From Macrostomum hystrix (lineage: Eukaryota > Platyhelminthes > Macrostomidae): DNA of 64,000 nt. Each line of letters opens with the position of its first letter. The stretch's first letter is position 1. The notes below the pieces were generated by a model. That model saw nothing but the letters and a program-made list of their open reading frames with translations. It did no database searches and was not told where the DNA came from. Shown one piece after another: positions 45,170 to 57,397 of the stretch. Location: assembly GCA_950097015.1 (NCBI GenBank), contig CATNEN010000007.1, positions 6,935,001 to 6,999,000 of the forward strand, written 5' to 3'. A program made the translations under genes and the position numbers.

Positions 45170-45394
45170 ATGGTGAACATATACAGCTTTGATGGCGTGC
45201 TGGTGGCCATGCTACTATTTATTTGCACCTGCGCCTACATGAGGCGAGTGCCAAAGCTGAAGGACTGGTGTTTTACGGAGAAGTCAGGCATCTGGGGCGT
45301 TATGTACAAGGCTGCAGTGATTGGCATTCGGCTGCATGTAGTTGTGTCTGTCAGCTGCCTGATCATGGCTACGTACCTCATATTTTTGCGATGA
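45170..45394 (+). CDS. TMEM167B: Kish-B / TMEM167B homolog (74 aa)
   Basis: A single coding exon encodes 74 residues, the same length as human Kish-B. The N-terminal helix includes [17 protein letters not shown], followed by the loop [13 protein letters not shown] and a second helix ending in YLIFL. The VYSLDG-type start (here IYSFDG), CTCAY, VPKLK and [10 protein letters not shown] identify the B rather than the A paralog. Kish proteins are small two-helix proteins of the early secretory pathway/Golgi. The ATG is at 45170; AG acceptor candidates lie 13 and 5 bases before it (GTCTAG, AACAG), so the start codon follows almost immediately on a splice junction, either cis or with a trans-spliced leader. 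Confidence 0.93.
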   Translation: MVNIYSFDGVLVAMLLFICTCAYMRRVPKLKDWCFTEKSGIWGVMYKAAVIGIRLHVVVSVSCLIMATYLIFLR

Positions 45395-46204
45395 GCAAAT
45401 TAGCGTCATAACAGTAGCATTCGAACTCGCAAGCTGGTAATGCACGAAGTCAGCTTGCGAGTTTCTTCTGCCAAAGACTAGGCTTGTTACAATGATGGGT
45501 CTCTGTGCAGCGCCACATCATGTCAGTCAGGTTTGATTACTTATTTTAACTGTATTCTACAATGTGAGTTCGCCTCAGCTCTTCATTCTCGCCTTTGGTG
45601 TCATTTTTATTTCATTCCTTTCTTCCTCTATTTGAGTCTTTCTCCATGCTGGTTTGTTGGGACTGAACTGCACTTCGCTAGCTATTCTGTATTATAAAGA
45701 TTCGTTTGTTTAGCAGATGCAGACAAATAGTGTTCTTCCCACTGAGTTTGTGAGCCAGTTCTATGGGCTAGTTAATTGATTTTTTGGCTTTTCACCACTG
45801 TCTAAATGTACTGCAACTTGTCTATTTTTCCTTTCTGACCACTTTCCACTGTGCCTTTCTGGTCTGTAGACAATTAATACTATTTATATTATTAATATAC
45901 TCGTATTAGCAATAGCATGTACTGTTTTAACCTAAGCGTTGCTTATTTTGTCCATTAGTCCATTTTTAATTCTATTTTGTTCTGTCTTCTGTGATTTGCT
46001 ATATTTATTGTTTATAATATTCAATAAATTATTATTAACATTCGATATGTGTTATTTATAAAGCAATGAGATGTAACTTGTGATTTTTGATTTTACTAAA
46101 TGCAGTTTTATTCACTTGTTTTGGCCTTTTGGTGTCTCTGTTAGACAGATTAAAGTAGCCTTCTGATTTGTTATTTCCTTTTATGCATGTTACAGGATTT
46201 TTCA
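45395..46204. other. 3' flank of TMEM167B, no gene seen
   Basis: AT-rich sequence. An AATAAA occurs at about 46023. No other feature is supported. Confidence 0.45.
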
Positions 46205-46455
46205 GGATTGTGGTCTAAGCTTCTGACTTCTCACTCAGAGGTAGAAAGTTCGAATCTCAAGCCCCGAGGGAAATAGCTTGTGTCCTTGAACCAGACACTT
46301 AGTTCAACCAATTGTAAAATTAGTACCGGCATCAGCTGGGGTAGAAATTCTGGGTGGCGGCCTCCCCAGTCCACGGACTGAACAGCTGTACATGGCATTT
46401 GAATAGTTGCACCACTGCCTGTGCGTCTGGCCCAATTGGGATAGGTATAATTTCT
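46205..46455 (+). mobile_element. SINE-2 copy upstream of RPS9
   Basis: A head with B box GTTCGAATCTC (46248-46258) is followed by TTAGTACCGGCATCAGCTGG and CCAGTCCACGGACTGAACAG and CCCAATTGGGATAGGTATAA. It ends about 170 bases before the RPS9 start. Confidence 0.7.
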
Positions 46456-46598
46456 GTGCTATCCAACTTAGTTATATACAATCTACTGCTTAGGGTAGGA
46501 TTCTTTCCAGCTTATAAGCGTTGTAGTGAAAGGACGATTTGTTGAAAACTTTCCGGTTGCCAATAGCAACCGCAAGGCCCATGAAATCGGGTTGCTAA

Positions 46599-47606
<1,008 letters not shown>

Positions 47607-47882
47607 AATGGAATCCCGTGAAAGCTGGGATTCGGCAACAACTGGGAATAAATCAATTTTAACGCTGAGGGATAATATTTCTTAACGGATTTGGAAGTGA
47701 GACCATCTACCTGGTCAGCACGTGTGTACCCTACTCCACCTGGATTGTGTTAGGCAATAAAACTGAGTAAAATAGTCGCGCTTACTCTCCTCTGAGTCTG
47801 GAGTAGCCCCCAAAGCCGAGTACAGTCTTGGCATCTTGGAATGAAAAAATGCTGCTGCTGTTTCCTGTTGTTATTGTTTCGT

Positions 47883-47975
47883 TTATTTTTTCGCTTCGAT
47901 CTCAAACAGGGTCAGCTGCTGATCTTTGCGGTGCTTGTGGAGCACCGGCATTGTGATGTTGGTCACATGGATAGA
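47883..47975 (-). CDS. Candidate last exon of an unidentified minus-strand gene
   Basis: After an acceptor (CAACTGCAG) 30 codons read SIHVTNITMPVLHKHRKDQQ followed by a nine-residue segment ending in EIEAKK and TAA. The segment is compact and protein-like. No upstream exon was found within the next kilobase, so it may belong to a gene with long introns or be a remnant. I do not recognise it. Confidence 0.35.
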   Translation of the reverse strand, partial: SIHVTNITMPVLHKHRKDQQLTLFEIEAKK

Positions 47976-48472
47976 CTGCAGTTGGTTTATCAATTAGCCT
48001 GATAGTTCAGTTTCATTTGCTTTAGATTACGGGTCGCCTGTGCGCTTATTTGATATTAATTTCCGCTATCGATCCCGGCTATTTTAGTCTGCTGTTCTCT
48101 TGTGTGCGCTGCAAGCAATGCCCTGCGATTGTGTGCAAACAGTGCAGTAGATAAAGCTTTCCTGTGCGCACTCACTGCTGTCAATGTTGGCATATTTAAA
48201 TGGCTGACTCAGCCTGCCGACTATTCTACTAGGCGATAGAAGCTGTCAGCAGGTGTTACTATATACTCAGTCTCTACTAGGCACCGAGCACCGAGGTGAG
48301 TCCTGATTGTGTCTGGTGGACCAATTGCCGGGGTAGGGTACATTTTGTTAAAAGTTTGTTAATGATTAGTTCAGTTATAATTTTGTATAGTTTATAGTTG
48401 ATTTTGTGTATCATGTCGCAGATGACAGGATTTTCAAGAGAATGTATCGTAGAAATCAAGTAAGGACGCGGG
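47976..48472. other. Intergenic, no gene seen
   Basis: No convincing coding sequence. If the exon at 47883-47975 is real this would be intronic on the minus strand. Confidence 0.35.
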
Positions 48473-48800
48473 GCCGGGTTGCAGAATAGTTAAAGCGTTT
48501 AGCTTTCGCACCAACGTCCCTGAGTTCGATTCCGCGACGAGGTCACATTTATTCAGGGCACAGCCACCGAGAGAAGGCTTGAGGGCTCGTCGTGTCGTGC
48601 AATTTAGCCCTTGAGGGCCAACCTCCGAGGCACAGTGAAGAGTACACTGCCTGACGATGAGAAAGTCAGGCAGATGTGCACACCTGAGTGAGTGTGTGCT
48701 CAGGAGTCAGTGAAATGGGCAGAATTGCCTCCTCGCTGGCAGCGGATCTAGTGTCACCAAATTATGTGTCCCAGCCCTCCTGCAAATGTTATTTAGTAAG
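48473..48800 (+). mobile_element. SINE-1 copy upstream of the phosphatase pair
   Basis: B box GTTCGATTCC at 48523-48532, degenerate A box, and the full body (GAGAGAAGGCTTGAGGG, GCCTGACGATGAGAAAGTCA, GGGCAGAATTGCCTCCTCGC). The 3' tail is a short TTATTT. Confidence 0.75.
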
Positions 48801-49036
48801 GACCCACTGCACTATTAACAGGTGTAATGATGAACCAGGCAAGTCTCTGCTTGTAAGTTATTACCTATTTCAACCGCTCCCTCTTCGAGAACTTCGATTT
48901 GCATTAGCGGTAAAATGAAACTTTTGTGCTGTCAGGCATAAATAATTCAGTGCTTTATTGAATTGATTGCTACAATTCACACACCAGTTTCTTTCAACTA
49001 TGTACTTTACCTGTAAACTTCAAGAGTCGATCCCGG

Positions 49037-50960
49037 ATGTCGCTGGACTCCTCGGTCCCGTCAGGCAGCGGCATCGCTCTGAGCGCCTGCCTGCACGCCG
49101 CCGCCCTGTTGGGCCTGTGCACCGCTTTGGGCCTCATGCACGTAGCTGTACCGCCATTCTCCCGGAGATTCTTTTGCGACGATCAGAGCATCCGCTATCC
49201 GGTGGGCCGCTGCTCCGTGCCCTACTATGTGTGCGCCCCGGCTGGTGTCCTGACCGCCTGGTTGGCTGTGGCCGTGGCCGAATGGCGCTGCCGGAACCGG
49301 TGCCACCTGCGCCACTCGCCGGCTCTGTTAGCATTTGCGAGGCGCTTGTTCGCCTCCAGTGAATTCGCAGCCAATTATTTTGCGGCAGTCATGCACGGTA
49401 TATACTACTTCTGCCTTGGCCTGTCCGCGTGCGACTTGCTCATGGGCATGGCCAAGAATGCGTTTGGCAGGCATCGGCCGTTCTTCTACACCCTGTGCCG
49501 GCCGGAGCTGCCCGGCAGCGTCTGCAACGCCAGCATCGCGTATGACGCAGCCGAGGTCTGCCGGCCGACAGTCTCTGTGCGAGAGTTCCAGGCATGTGGT
49601 GGCATGTTTGCCAGTAGATCCAACAGGAGATTGTCAGCAGATCCAACAGGATATTGTCAGTAGATCCAACAGGATATTGTCAGTAGATCCAACAGGATAT
49701 TGTCAGCAGATTCAACAGGATATTGTCAGTAGATCCCACAGGATACATTGTCAGCAGATCCAACAGGATATTGTCAGCAGATCCAACAGGATATTGCCAG
49801 TAGATCCCACAGGATACATTGTCAGCAGATCCAACAGGATATTGTCAGCAGATCCAACAGGATATTGTCAGCAGATCCAACAGGATATTGTCAGTAGATC
49901 CAACAGGATATTGTCAGCAGATCCAACAGGATATTGTCAGCAGATCCAACAGGATATTGTCAGCAGATCCAACAGGATATTGTCAGTAGATCCAACAGGA
50001 GATTGTCAGCAGATCCAACAGGATATTGTGAGTAGATCCAACAGGATATTGTCAGCAGATCCAACAGGATATTGTCAGTAGATCCAACAGGATATTGTCA
50101 GCAGATCCAACAGGAGATTGTCAGCAGATCCAACAGGATATTGTCAGTAGATCCAACAGGATATTGTCAGCAGATCCAACAGGATATTGTCAGTAGATCC
50201 AACAGGATATTGTCAGTATATCCAACAGGATATTGTCAGCAGATCCAACAGGATATTGTCAGCAGATCCAACAGGATATTGTCAGCAGATCCAACAGGAT
50301 ATTGTCAGTAGATCCAACAGGATATTGTCAGTAGATCCAACAGGATATTGTCAGCAGATCCAACAGGATATTGTCAGTAGATCCAACAGGATATTGTCAG
50401 CAGATCCAACAGGAGACTGTCAGCAGATCCAACAGGATATTGTCAGTATATCCAACAGGATATTGTCAGCAGATCCAACAGGAGATTGTTAGCAGATCCA
50501 ACAGGATATTGTCAGTAGATCCAACAGGAGATTAGCCGGTGCTTGGTAGTCTCTAATCCGCTTTACTAACCCGCAGGATGCGCAGCGCTCATTTCCCAGC
50601 GGGCACGCCTCCTTCAGCCTCTACTGCGCCACCTTCGTTGTACTCTACCTTCAGCGTCGGGCCAGCCGCAACTGCCGCCACTCGCTGCTTCGGCTGGCCT
50701 TCCAGTTCCTGGCTGCCGTCGGCGGCCTCTACGTGGCCTATTCCCGCGTGCGGGACTACAAGCACCACTGGAGCGACGTGCTGGCAGGCGGCCTGCTCGG
50801 TGCGTGCCTCGCCTTGCTGGCCGCACGGGCGGTGCCAGCCGACTTACCCGAGTTCGCCAACTTCAAAGAAGCCAACAGCTCCAGGATGGCTTCCAGCGCT
50901 GGCGACGACGGAGAGGACGGGGCTGGGTCGGGCGCGCGGAGGCTGGCGGACTTGGCGTGA
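49037..50960 (+). CDS. Phospholipid phosphatase (PAP2/LPP family), paralog 1
   Basis: Exons 49037-49591 and 50577-50960 give 312 residues. All three PAP2 signature motifs are present: KNAFGRHRP (K140 to P148), SFPSGH (H195) and SRVRDYKHHWSDV (S241, H248, D252), where the two histidines are the catalytic pair. About six hydrophobic helices and FFCDDQSIRYP in the first loop match LPP/PLPP enzymes, which dephosphorylate lysophosphatidate, phosphatidate and sphingosine-1-phosphate on the outer or lumenal side of membranes. The exon 1/2 junction fits only if the donor is GC (CAG|GCATGT), because phase 0 and the paralog alignment (EFQ-DAQ versus EFDNAQ) both require it. The intron is mostly a 23-bp repeat. 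The C-terminus is acidic. Paralog 2 lies 1.7 kb downstream. Confidence 0.9.
49610..50535. repeat. 23-bp minisatellite making up the intron of phosphatase 1
   Basis: About 40 units of GTCAGCAGATCCAACAGGAT plus ATT occupy more than 90% of the 985-bp intron. Variants are CAGTAGAT, GGAGATT and a CCCACAGGATACATT unit. Plus-strand frames across it are artefacts. Confidence 0.97.
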
Positions 50961-51239
50961 CGCGGCATAGTGCAGTTGCATGCATTGATTCAGTTAGTCA
51001 TTGTTTAAGCAAAGTATAGTTCATGTTTTCGCGTTAGCAAGTACATACTGCTGAATTGGCTTTGCCACTTTGTTAGCCAAACTAGCGTCATTTTGAATTT
51101 CTGTTACGGCTTTTATCATCTTTTTAGTTGATACTAAAATCGATTGCGTACATACAAGCAAACAAGATTTTCATTTTTAGTATAATAGATATAGAAGAAT
51201 TCAATCTGTTTGTGTACCTGGCCAGTTGACCCTAACCAG
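50961..51239. other. 3' flank of phosphatase 1
   Basis: AT-rich sequence without a recognised feature. Confidence 0.4.
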
Positions 51240-51772
51240 ATGAGTGTCTCTCCTGCTGAATGACCAGACGAGTGTCTCACCTGCTGAATGACCAGACGAG
51301 TGTCTCACATGCTGAATGACCAGACGAGTGTCTCACCTGCTGAATGACCAGATGAGTGTCCCTCCTGCTGAATGACCAGACGAGTGTCTCACCTGCTGAA
51401 TGACCAGACGAGTGTCCCACATGCTGAATGACCAGACGAGTATCCCACATGCTGAATGACCAGACGAGTATCCCACATGCTGAATGACCAGACGAGTGTC
51501 CCACATGCTGAATGACCAGACGAGTGTCCCACATGCTGAATGACCATATGTGGGTCAGTGTCCCTCCTGCTGAATGACCAGACGAGTGTCCCACATGCTG
51601 AATGACCAGACGAGTGTCCCACATGCTGAATGACCAGACGAGTGTCCCACATGCTGAATGACCAGACGAGTGTCCCACCTGCTGAATGACCAGACGAGAG
51701 TCCCACATGCTGAATGACCAGACGAGTGTCCCACCTGCTGAATGACCAGACGAGTGTCCCACCTGCTGAGCA
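51240..51772. repeat. 28-bp minisatellite, about 19 copies
   Basis: Units contain GCTGAATGACCAGACGAGTG followed by TCCCACAT or TCTCACCT. On the minus strand the latter form carries CAG|GTGAGA. Minus-strand frames of 72-188 codons here are artefacts. Confidence 0.95.
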
Positions 51773-52595
51773 TCGACCTGCAAATTCAAAATCTAAAGCA
51801 GCCACATGCGAAAGTACATTCAGCTTGTCACTGAATGTACTCTGAGCCACTGTACACTGCAGGCTAATTCTAGATAAGGAATAGAAAGGACGGGGCAGGC
51901 AGTCGATGTACATGCTGGGTAGAGCTTTTTTATCGAGACCAAACCAACTCCACACTCTATCTGTTTAAATGCTTGCACTCGCCTGGCAATGTTCTCTCAC
52001 AGTGACCCCTTAGGCTAGCCACGCCTTTTTCTTCTTTAGGGTTAGGTTTTTCGCCCATTTCACAATTTTGCCACAATTAGCATTGTAGCTAGCTAAATTC
52101 AAGATCAATTTGTCCTTTAATTTGCTTGATTTATCGCAGATCTAGCTGCAGACTCAAACTAATACTTTCTGGTGAGTTTGAAATTATTGTCTGGATCTAA
52201 AGGCTTGTTCACACTGTCATCTAGTGGTTCGAGTGTTTCGATTCCCGACTCCGCTGGAGCGTTTTGTGTCCTTAGCAATTAGACACTTGGCTCTGGTGGG
52301 CGGTTATGGCGCTCCCCAGTCCATGGACTGAACAGCTGTGCAGCTTTCAGATGCACCACGCTATAGCGGCGGCTGTGCTATCAACTGCAAATCTCTCCCG
52401 TTTGGGGCAGGTGTAATCAATGGTTATTATTTTTATTATTAATCTCAGAATTGTTAATGAAACAGACACAAATCTAGTTACAGTGAACTTTTCTACTCAA
52501 AAAATTTTATTTCCTGTGGAGTGGAATCCTGATATGAAATCAACATTATAATTTGCTGATTCTGGTGATCAATAGTTCCACTTCTTATTTTCCAG
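51773..52595. other. Between phosphatase genes; SINE-2 copy
   Basis: A SINE-2 copy lies at about 52215-52445 (TGTTTCGATTCCCGACTCC, CCAGTCCATGGACTGAACAG, GGGGCAGGTGTAATCAATGG and an ATT-rich tail). The remainder holds no gene. An acceptor TTATTTTCCAG ends at 52595 just before the coding exon of phosphatase 2. Confidence 0.6.
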
Positions 52596-52688
52596 TCCTC
52601 ATTGGATTCTTGTGAGTCTGGTGATTGTCATCGGTCATTTAATTCTGTTTGCGGCCCGGATTCCGCTCTTGAAAGCGACCGTCGCAGT

Positions 52689-54088
52689 ATGGTGACTCGA
52701 ACTCGCGTCGCTCTGGCCGGCTTTGGCCACGCCCTGATGCTGCTAGTGCTGGGCGCCGCCTGTCTGACTGTTCACTTGGCTGTGAAGCCGTTCCAGCGGG
52801 TCTTCTTCTGCGACGACCAGAGCATCGCCTTCCCGCTGCAGAAGGGCACCGTGCCATTCGAGGTCTGCCTCGGGGTCGGGGTGATCCTCGGCATTGTGAC
52901 TGTCATCGCCGTGGAGTTCCTGTGCCACTTCCACGCCCCAGTGCGCGTCAAAGCAGGCCGGCCCCGGCAGCGCATTCTGCTGGCTGCGCTTGGCTGCTTG
53001 GTGCCCGAAAAATTCCGCCTGCTGGTGGCTGGCATTGTGGCCGGCCTCTACTATTTGGCATTCGCCTGCCTGACCAACGAGATCTTCACCGTGGTCGGCA
53101 AGATGGGCTTCGGCCGACAGCGGCCACACTTCCTGGAGGCCTGCCGGTTGAACAGCACCTGCGAGCCGGGCCGCAGGTACACGCCGGACTTCTGCCTCAA
53201 GCCGAACCCTTCGGAATTCGACAACGCGCAGAAGTCCTTTCCCAGTGGCCACTCGTCCTTCTGCATGGTCGTGTGCGTCTACCTGGCTCTTTACATGCAG
53301 GTACGCTATTCAGACACAGCTCATGGTTCTCGTCTCAAGAACAGCTCAAAATTCCATAAGCGAGTTGGTTTTCCTAGAAACCAAACATTTTGCTAATTCC
53401 GATGAAAACGATATCGCAATAAGCATCCTTAAACTCGTAGGGTCGTTTCAAACATTTTTCTAACGACTACAACCCTCCTTGTATTTTTTAAAAATCAGTT
53501 CACGCATATGTTAAATGGGTACCAGCATTAGCTGGGGTTTTTCAGGGTGATGGTTTGAACGACTCAAACACTTCTCATCAGTCGCAAGTGATTCTTTTAC
53601 AAGTCGTCGTCATATAGCGTCGTACAAGACTCGTTATTCACTGTGCGGGCGTTGCACTATTTTACTATTTGTATCGTGACAACAAGGCGTCTTGGTCGCA
53701 TTTTAATTTATTTCTAACTTGTTTTTATCGGATTTATTCGTGCTTTTGATCAATTGTTTGCTACTTGTGTCACGCCCGCCCTGCGCAGTTCCGCCTGTCC
53801 TTCCGGCATCCGCTGCACTCGCTGAAAAACCTCACCCAGTTGGCGCTTATTCTCTTGGGCGCCAGCGTGGCGATGTCCCGCGTCTCAGACTACAAGCACC
53901 ACTGGAGCGACGTGCTGGCAGGCGGCGCGCTCGGCTCCCTCTGCGGCGCCCTCCTGGCTGCCAAGTTCTGGGCACCCCTGGCGACTCTGTCGGACTTGGC
54001 GGCCTCAGAGACCACGGCCGCTTTGCCGCTGCGGCACACTAATAACGGTGGCGGAGCCAGTGACAGAGGTGCGGGCTATGTGACCTAG
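52689..54088 (+). CDS. Phospholipid phosphatase (PAP2/LPP family), paralog 2
   Basis: Exons 52689-53300 and 53789-54088 join in phase 0, giving 303 residues. The motifs are KMGFGRQRP (K138-P146), SFPSGH (H188) and SRVSDYKHHWSDV (S234, H241, D245), all intact. FFCDDQSIAFP is shared with paralog 1. The function expected is the same: hydrolysis of lipid phosphates by a six-helix membrane enzyme. The exon is open upstream of the ATG back to an acceptor at 52595, so a longer N-terminus joined to another exon is possible; I chose the first ATG because paralog 1 starts at the same place relative to helix 1. The intron falls after LALYMQ, a site where paralog 1 has none. A truncated SINE-2 piece (GTTAAATGGGTACCAGCATT, 53511-53530) lies in the intron. 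Confidence 0.9.
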
Positions 54089-55169
54089 TCCAGTCTAGCT
54101 TGCTAAATACTTGTCACATTTGAGATGCTTACTCAACATATGCTACTAACAGTAGCGAAGCGGTAGAAAATCATATTTTAGCCGAACTTCTGTTGATTTT
54201 TTTGCCCCTGTCGTGAACTGAGCAATCATTCGAACTGTTGGCTATAAATTTTATAAATGCAAAAACATTGAGTGCCACCGCTAAAATCCATCGTCTGCGC
54301 CATCCCATTAGGATTAATTTCCTGTTTCTTTTTACGAATTTCCTGATAGCGTGCATATTTTCCTGTTTATAATTTTAGTTCGCACAATAATATTTTATTG
54401 TCAGATAGTTCTTAGCCATTATTATTTATTTGAGAAGGATTCTGACGCGAAACTGGTGCGCTCAGAATCCTATGTACTTTCGAAATTTGTTTTATTTTCT
54501 ATATATTTTTATGCATATATACTTAATTTGAGTGGATTTTATAAAAATATGATTTCAGTATGGAATTACTGAACTCCATTTTTGTGTTTTTGTAACGCTA
54601 AAAACGCTTAATTACTTTAGTGCAAAAATAAGTATAAAGTAAATAAACACTTTAAAAACACATTTATTTGTCGAGCAAGTTTCCAACGGAATATTACTAA
54701 ATAAAATATAGTATTCTTGTCCAGTGTATATTATATCACTGGATAAAAGTTATTACAGCTATCAAAGTTTTATAGGAGCAAAGATATTTGCAGTTAAACA
54801 AGCATATTTAACCACATATTCGCGATTGACTTCAAGTTTTATCCTGGCGCAATCGATAAGATACTTGCTATGCAATCGATGGAACTAAGGTTTCAATCCC
54901 AGAAATACATATTTTAAAATAAAGAAGCATATTTTTATCTCTGAAGTATATTTTTATTTTCTTCCTCGTATAAATTTCTTTAAATACTCGTAATTATCCT
55001 GGCAAGTTATTGAAATTCTAAATTGAAAAAAAACTAAAGTTATGATATTTTTACACAACTATTGTATTATACAGCAGCTTCGACTATTTTTAGTAAGCAA
55101 GTAAACAATTTTCAGGTTGCTTGCATCTATTCGTAAGAGTTAATGAAATTAGTTAAGTCTTAGTTAGTA
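54089..55169. other. AT-rich intergenic sequence
   Basis: No gene is supported. The stretch is A/T-rich with short frames only. Confidence 0.45.
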
Positions 55170-56304
55170 TTGGTTTTGTCAGCCTAACTGAGAATAAAGC
55201 CACCCAAAATGAGAATCCTGCCTACGCTGACTGCGAAGGGCCTGGCTGCGTGCAGCCTTAGTCTATGGGCCATAGACTATAAAGGATAAGCAAAGTGATA
55301 AAAAGGCATCCAATGTGAGAATCGATCGCTTTTTCTCTTCCCCCCAGCTCTCTCCACTCCTCCAAGCGCAACTCCTCCATCACTGCTTCTCCATCACCCA
55401 CAGTCTCGTTGCTTTCTTGCCTATTTATCCAACACTTAGAATTAACAGAGTTCAGTCTTCACCACTGCAATAAAAATGCCCGCCTCATCTGTGGACCGCC
55501 AGCGACTCATCGCGGCCATTGAAAATGGAAGCTCACTAAGGGAAGCAGCAGCCGTCCTGCAACTGCCTGTCTCAACTGCCTATAGAATTGCCCGTCAGCA
55601 TCGCCTAGAAGGAAGAACTGAGGCGCTTCCTCGAGGTGGTCAACGACTTCTTAAAGTTGATGATGAAATGCGGCAATTTCTGAGCCAGAAGCTGCAAAAG
55701 AACCCCTTCCTAACGTTAAAAGAGATGGCCAACTGCATGGCTGCACAGTTTCCGGAGAAGCCTTAAGTGGGGTACAAGACGGTCGATCGGATGCTCCAAG
55801 GGATGCTATACACCCTGAAGCTCGGAATGAAGGGCAGTGACACCAGAGCGAGCTGCAATCTGCCTGAAAACATCGAGGCCCGAAGAGAATATGCCAACTT
55901 CATGCTGCACCTTGACGCCTCAGTACACATCGTCTATTTGGACGAAACTGGATTCAACTTGTGGCTACGGCGATAGCAAGGCCGTGCTATCAGGGGTATT
56001 GGGCAGTGCATTGAGGGAGGGCTATTTTAACTCTTTACTTTACTATACTGTATCATCCAGTGTTCCTGTTTCCGTTATTCCGTTCAAGCTATTGGCTAGT
56101 CATATGGCTCAGAAGGTATAAAAATAAAAGAATACGACGCATAGACCAATCGTTTCTCACATTGATGGCTTTTTATCACTTCGCTTGTCCTTTATTGTCT
56201 ATGGCCCATAGACTAAGGCTGCACGCAGCCAGGCCCTTCGCAGTCAGCGTAGGCAGGATTATCATTTTGGGTGGCTTTATTCTCAGTTAGGCTGACAAAA
56301 CCAA
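55170..56304 (+). mobile_element. Tc1/mariner-like element with long terminal inverted repeats
   Basis: Terminal inverted repeats of about 158 bp (55170-55327 and 56146-56304) begin TTGGTTTTGTCAGCCTAACT and are flanked by TA on both sides (55168-55169, 56305-56306), the target used by this superfamily. The arms share GGCCCATAGAC and GGCTGCGTGCAGCC with about ten mismatches. The total of 1135 bp is short for an autonomous element. Confidence 0.85.
55476..55976 (+). pseudogene. Broken, 3'-truncated Tc1/mariner-like transposase
   Basis: The N-terminal helix-turn-helix is visible (SLREAAAVLQLPVSTAYRIA), then PRGGQR and a second winged-helix-like segment. The first catalytic aspartate region (IVYLDETGFNLW) remains. 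The frame is broken by TAA at 55764 and TAG at 55974. The segments for the second aspartate and third acidic residue are absent; sequence after about 55995 is unrelated to a transposase. It cannot encode an active enzyme; at most it could be moved in trans. Confidence 0.8.
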
Positions 56305-57081
56305 TAGTATTCGTAATTAGTTAATGTAATTGGTTTTTGAATAGCATTCGTAACATGCAGCGTTTTTTGTACGCAGCAACTGCGGGAATTTTTATCGGTT
56401 TGTTAAAATGACGTCGAGATCTAGTGCTGATAGTTCAAACATTTTTCGGTTTCAATTTAATACATTTTTTCCTTTTTCATGCATAAATTGCCCATGCATG
56501 AATTATGCTGATTGGTATATTTATGAGTTAACTTCTCTGGTTAGAACAACCATTTTTGGTAAAATATTAATAAAAATCTTGAAGCAGACATGACCTGGTA
56601 TAGATCATGAATGATTTTTTCACATGATATGATAGGCTTAAGCCGTGCATCTTGGTGTGATGAAACTTTCTGCGTGTGGGTCTTCGCATTGCGAGATAAT
56701 AATGCTCTACAGACAGATGTTTTTCCCACTTGGTAAATAATGAACTAGGAAAACAGATTTGGAAATTCTGTGAGATTGCGGGATTCCAATTTCAGATATA
56801 TGTAATTTTAGCATGTAAATTACATGCTTTGTAATAGAGGAAGCCAGTGCAGCAAGATCCGTGCTCAATCTTGTACCAGCTTGCCGGCGAGACTCAGGAA
56901 GCCCACGTGGTAGGGTGGAAAGGTTGAAGGATTTTATGCATAAAACTTCTTTATTAATAGTCCGATGTCAAGGCAAAGCAGCTAAACTTGTAGAAAATAT
57001 CAATACCTATCAAATAAAGGCACACTTTGTAAAAAAAATAAAATTTTGAAGCCCCGGAAAATAGGTTTTGGCCTTGATTTG
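56305..57081. other. Intergenic between transposons
   Basis: No gene or repeat recognised. It ends with the 5-bp duplication ATTTG at 57077-57081 that flanks the LTR element. Confidence 0.45.
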
Positions 57082-57295
57082 TGTCAAGACTCAAAGGAAG
57101 CTTCTTATAGCGAATATAACGAGTGTATTTGGGTTAAAGCCGCGCGTGCGAATAAGCCGTGTAGTCACTCTTACGTTTAGCTTGGGGGGGTAAAAGGGGT
57201 GCAACAGTTGAGGCGAAGCTTAGCTTAACGGGACCATAGACAGAAGAAGAAGAGAGAAAGCCGTTAGGGCCGGGCTGCTTTGACACTGCACAACA
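57082..57295 (-). repeat. 3' LTR (214 bp)
   Basis: Identical to the 5' LTR except for seven instead of eight Gs near 57184-57190. Confidence 0.95.
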
Positions 57296-57397
57296 TGTCT
57301 CCCTCCAGTCAAATGAAACAAAACAACGAGCGCATGTGGCTATTTTTTGTGGCTATGTTAGTCTTATCGGGAGGGCAACATATCAACCGTCACAGTG

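Noticed and set aside
51389-51955. 188-codon minus-strand frame beginning MWSWFGLDKK
   Set aside because: Most of it is the 28-bp array; the 50 residues before the array have no recognised domain and the start is not supported by a splice site.
52602-52688. N-terminal extension of phosphatase 2 starting at a TTG
   Set aside because: There is no ATG in this stretch; it may be part of an exon but cannot hold the start as a simple frame. The first ATG matches the paralog start.
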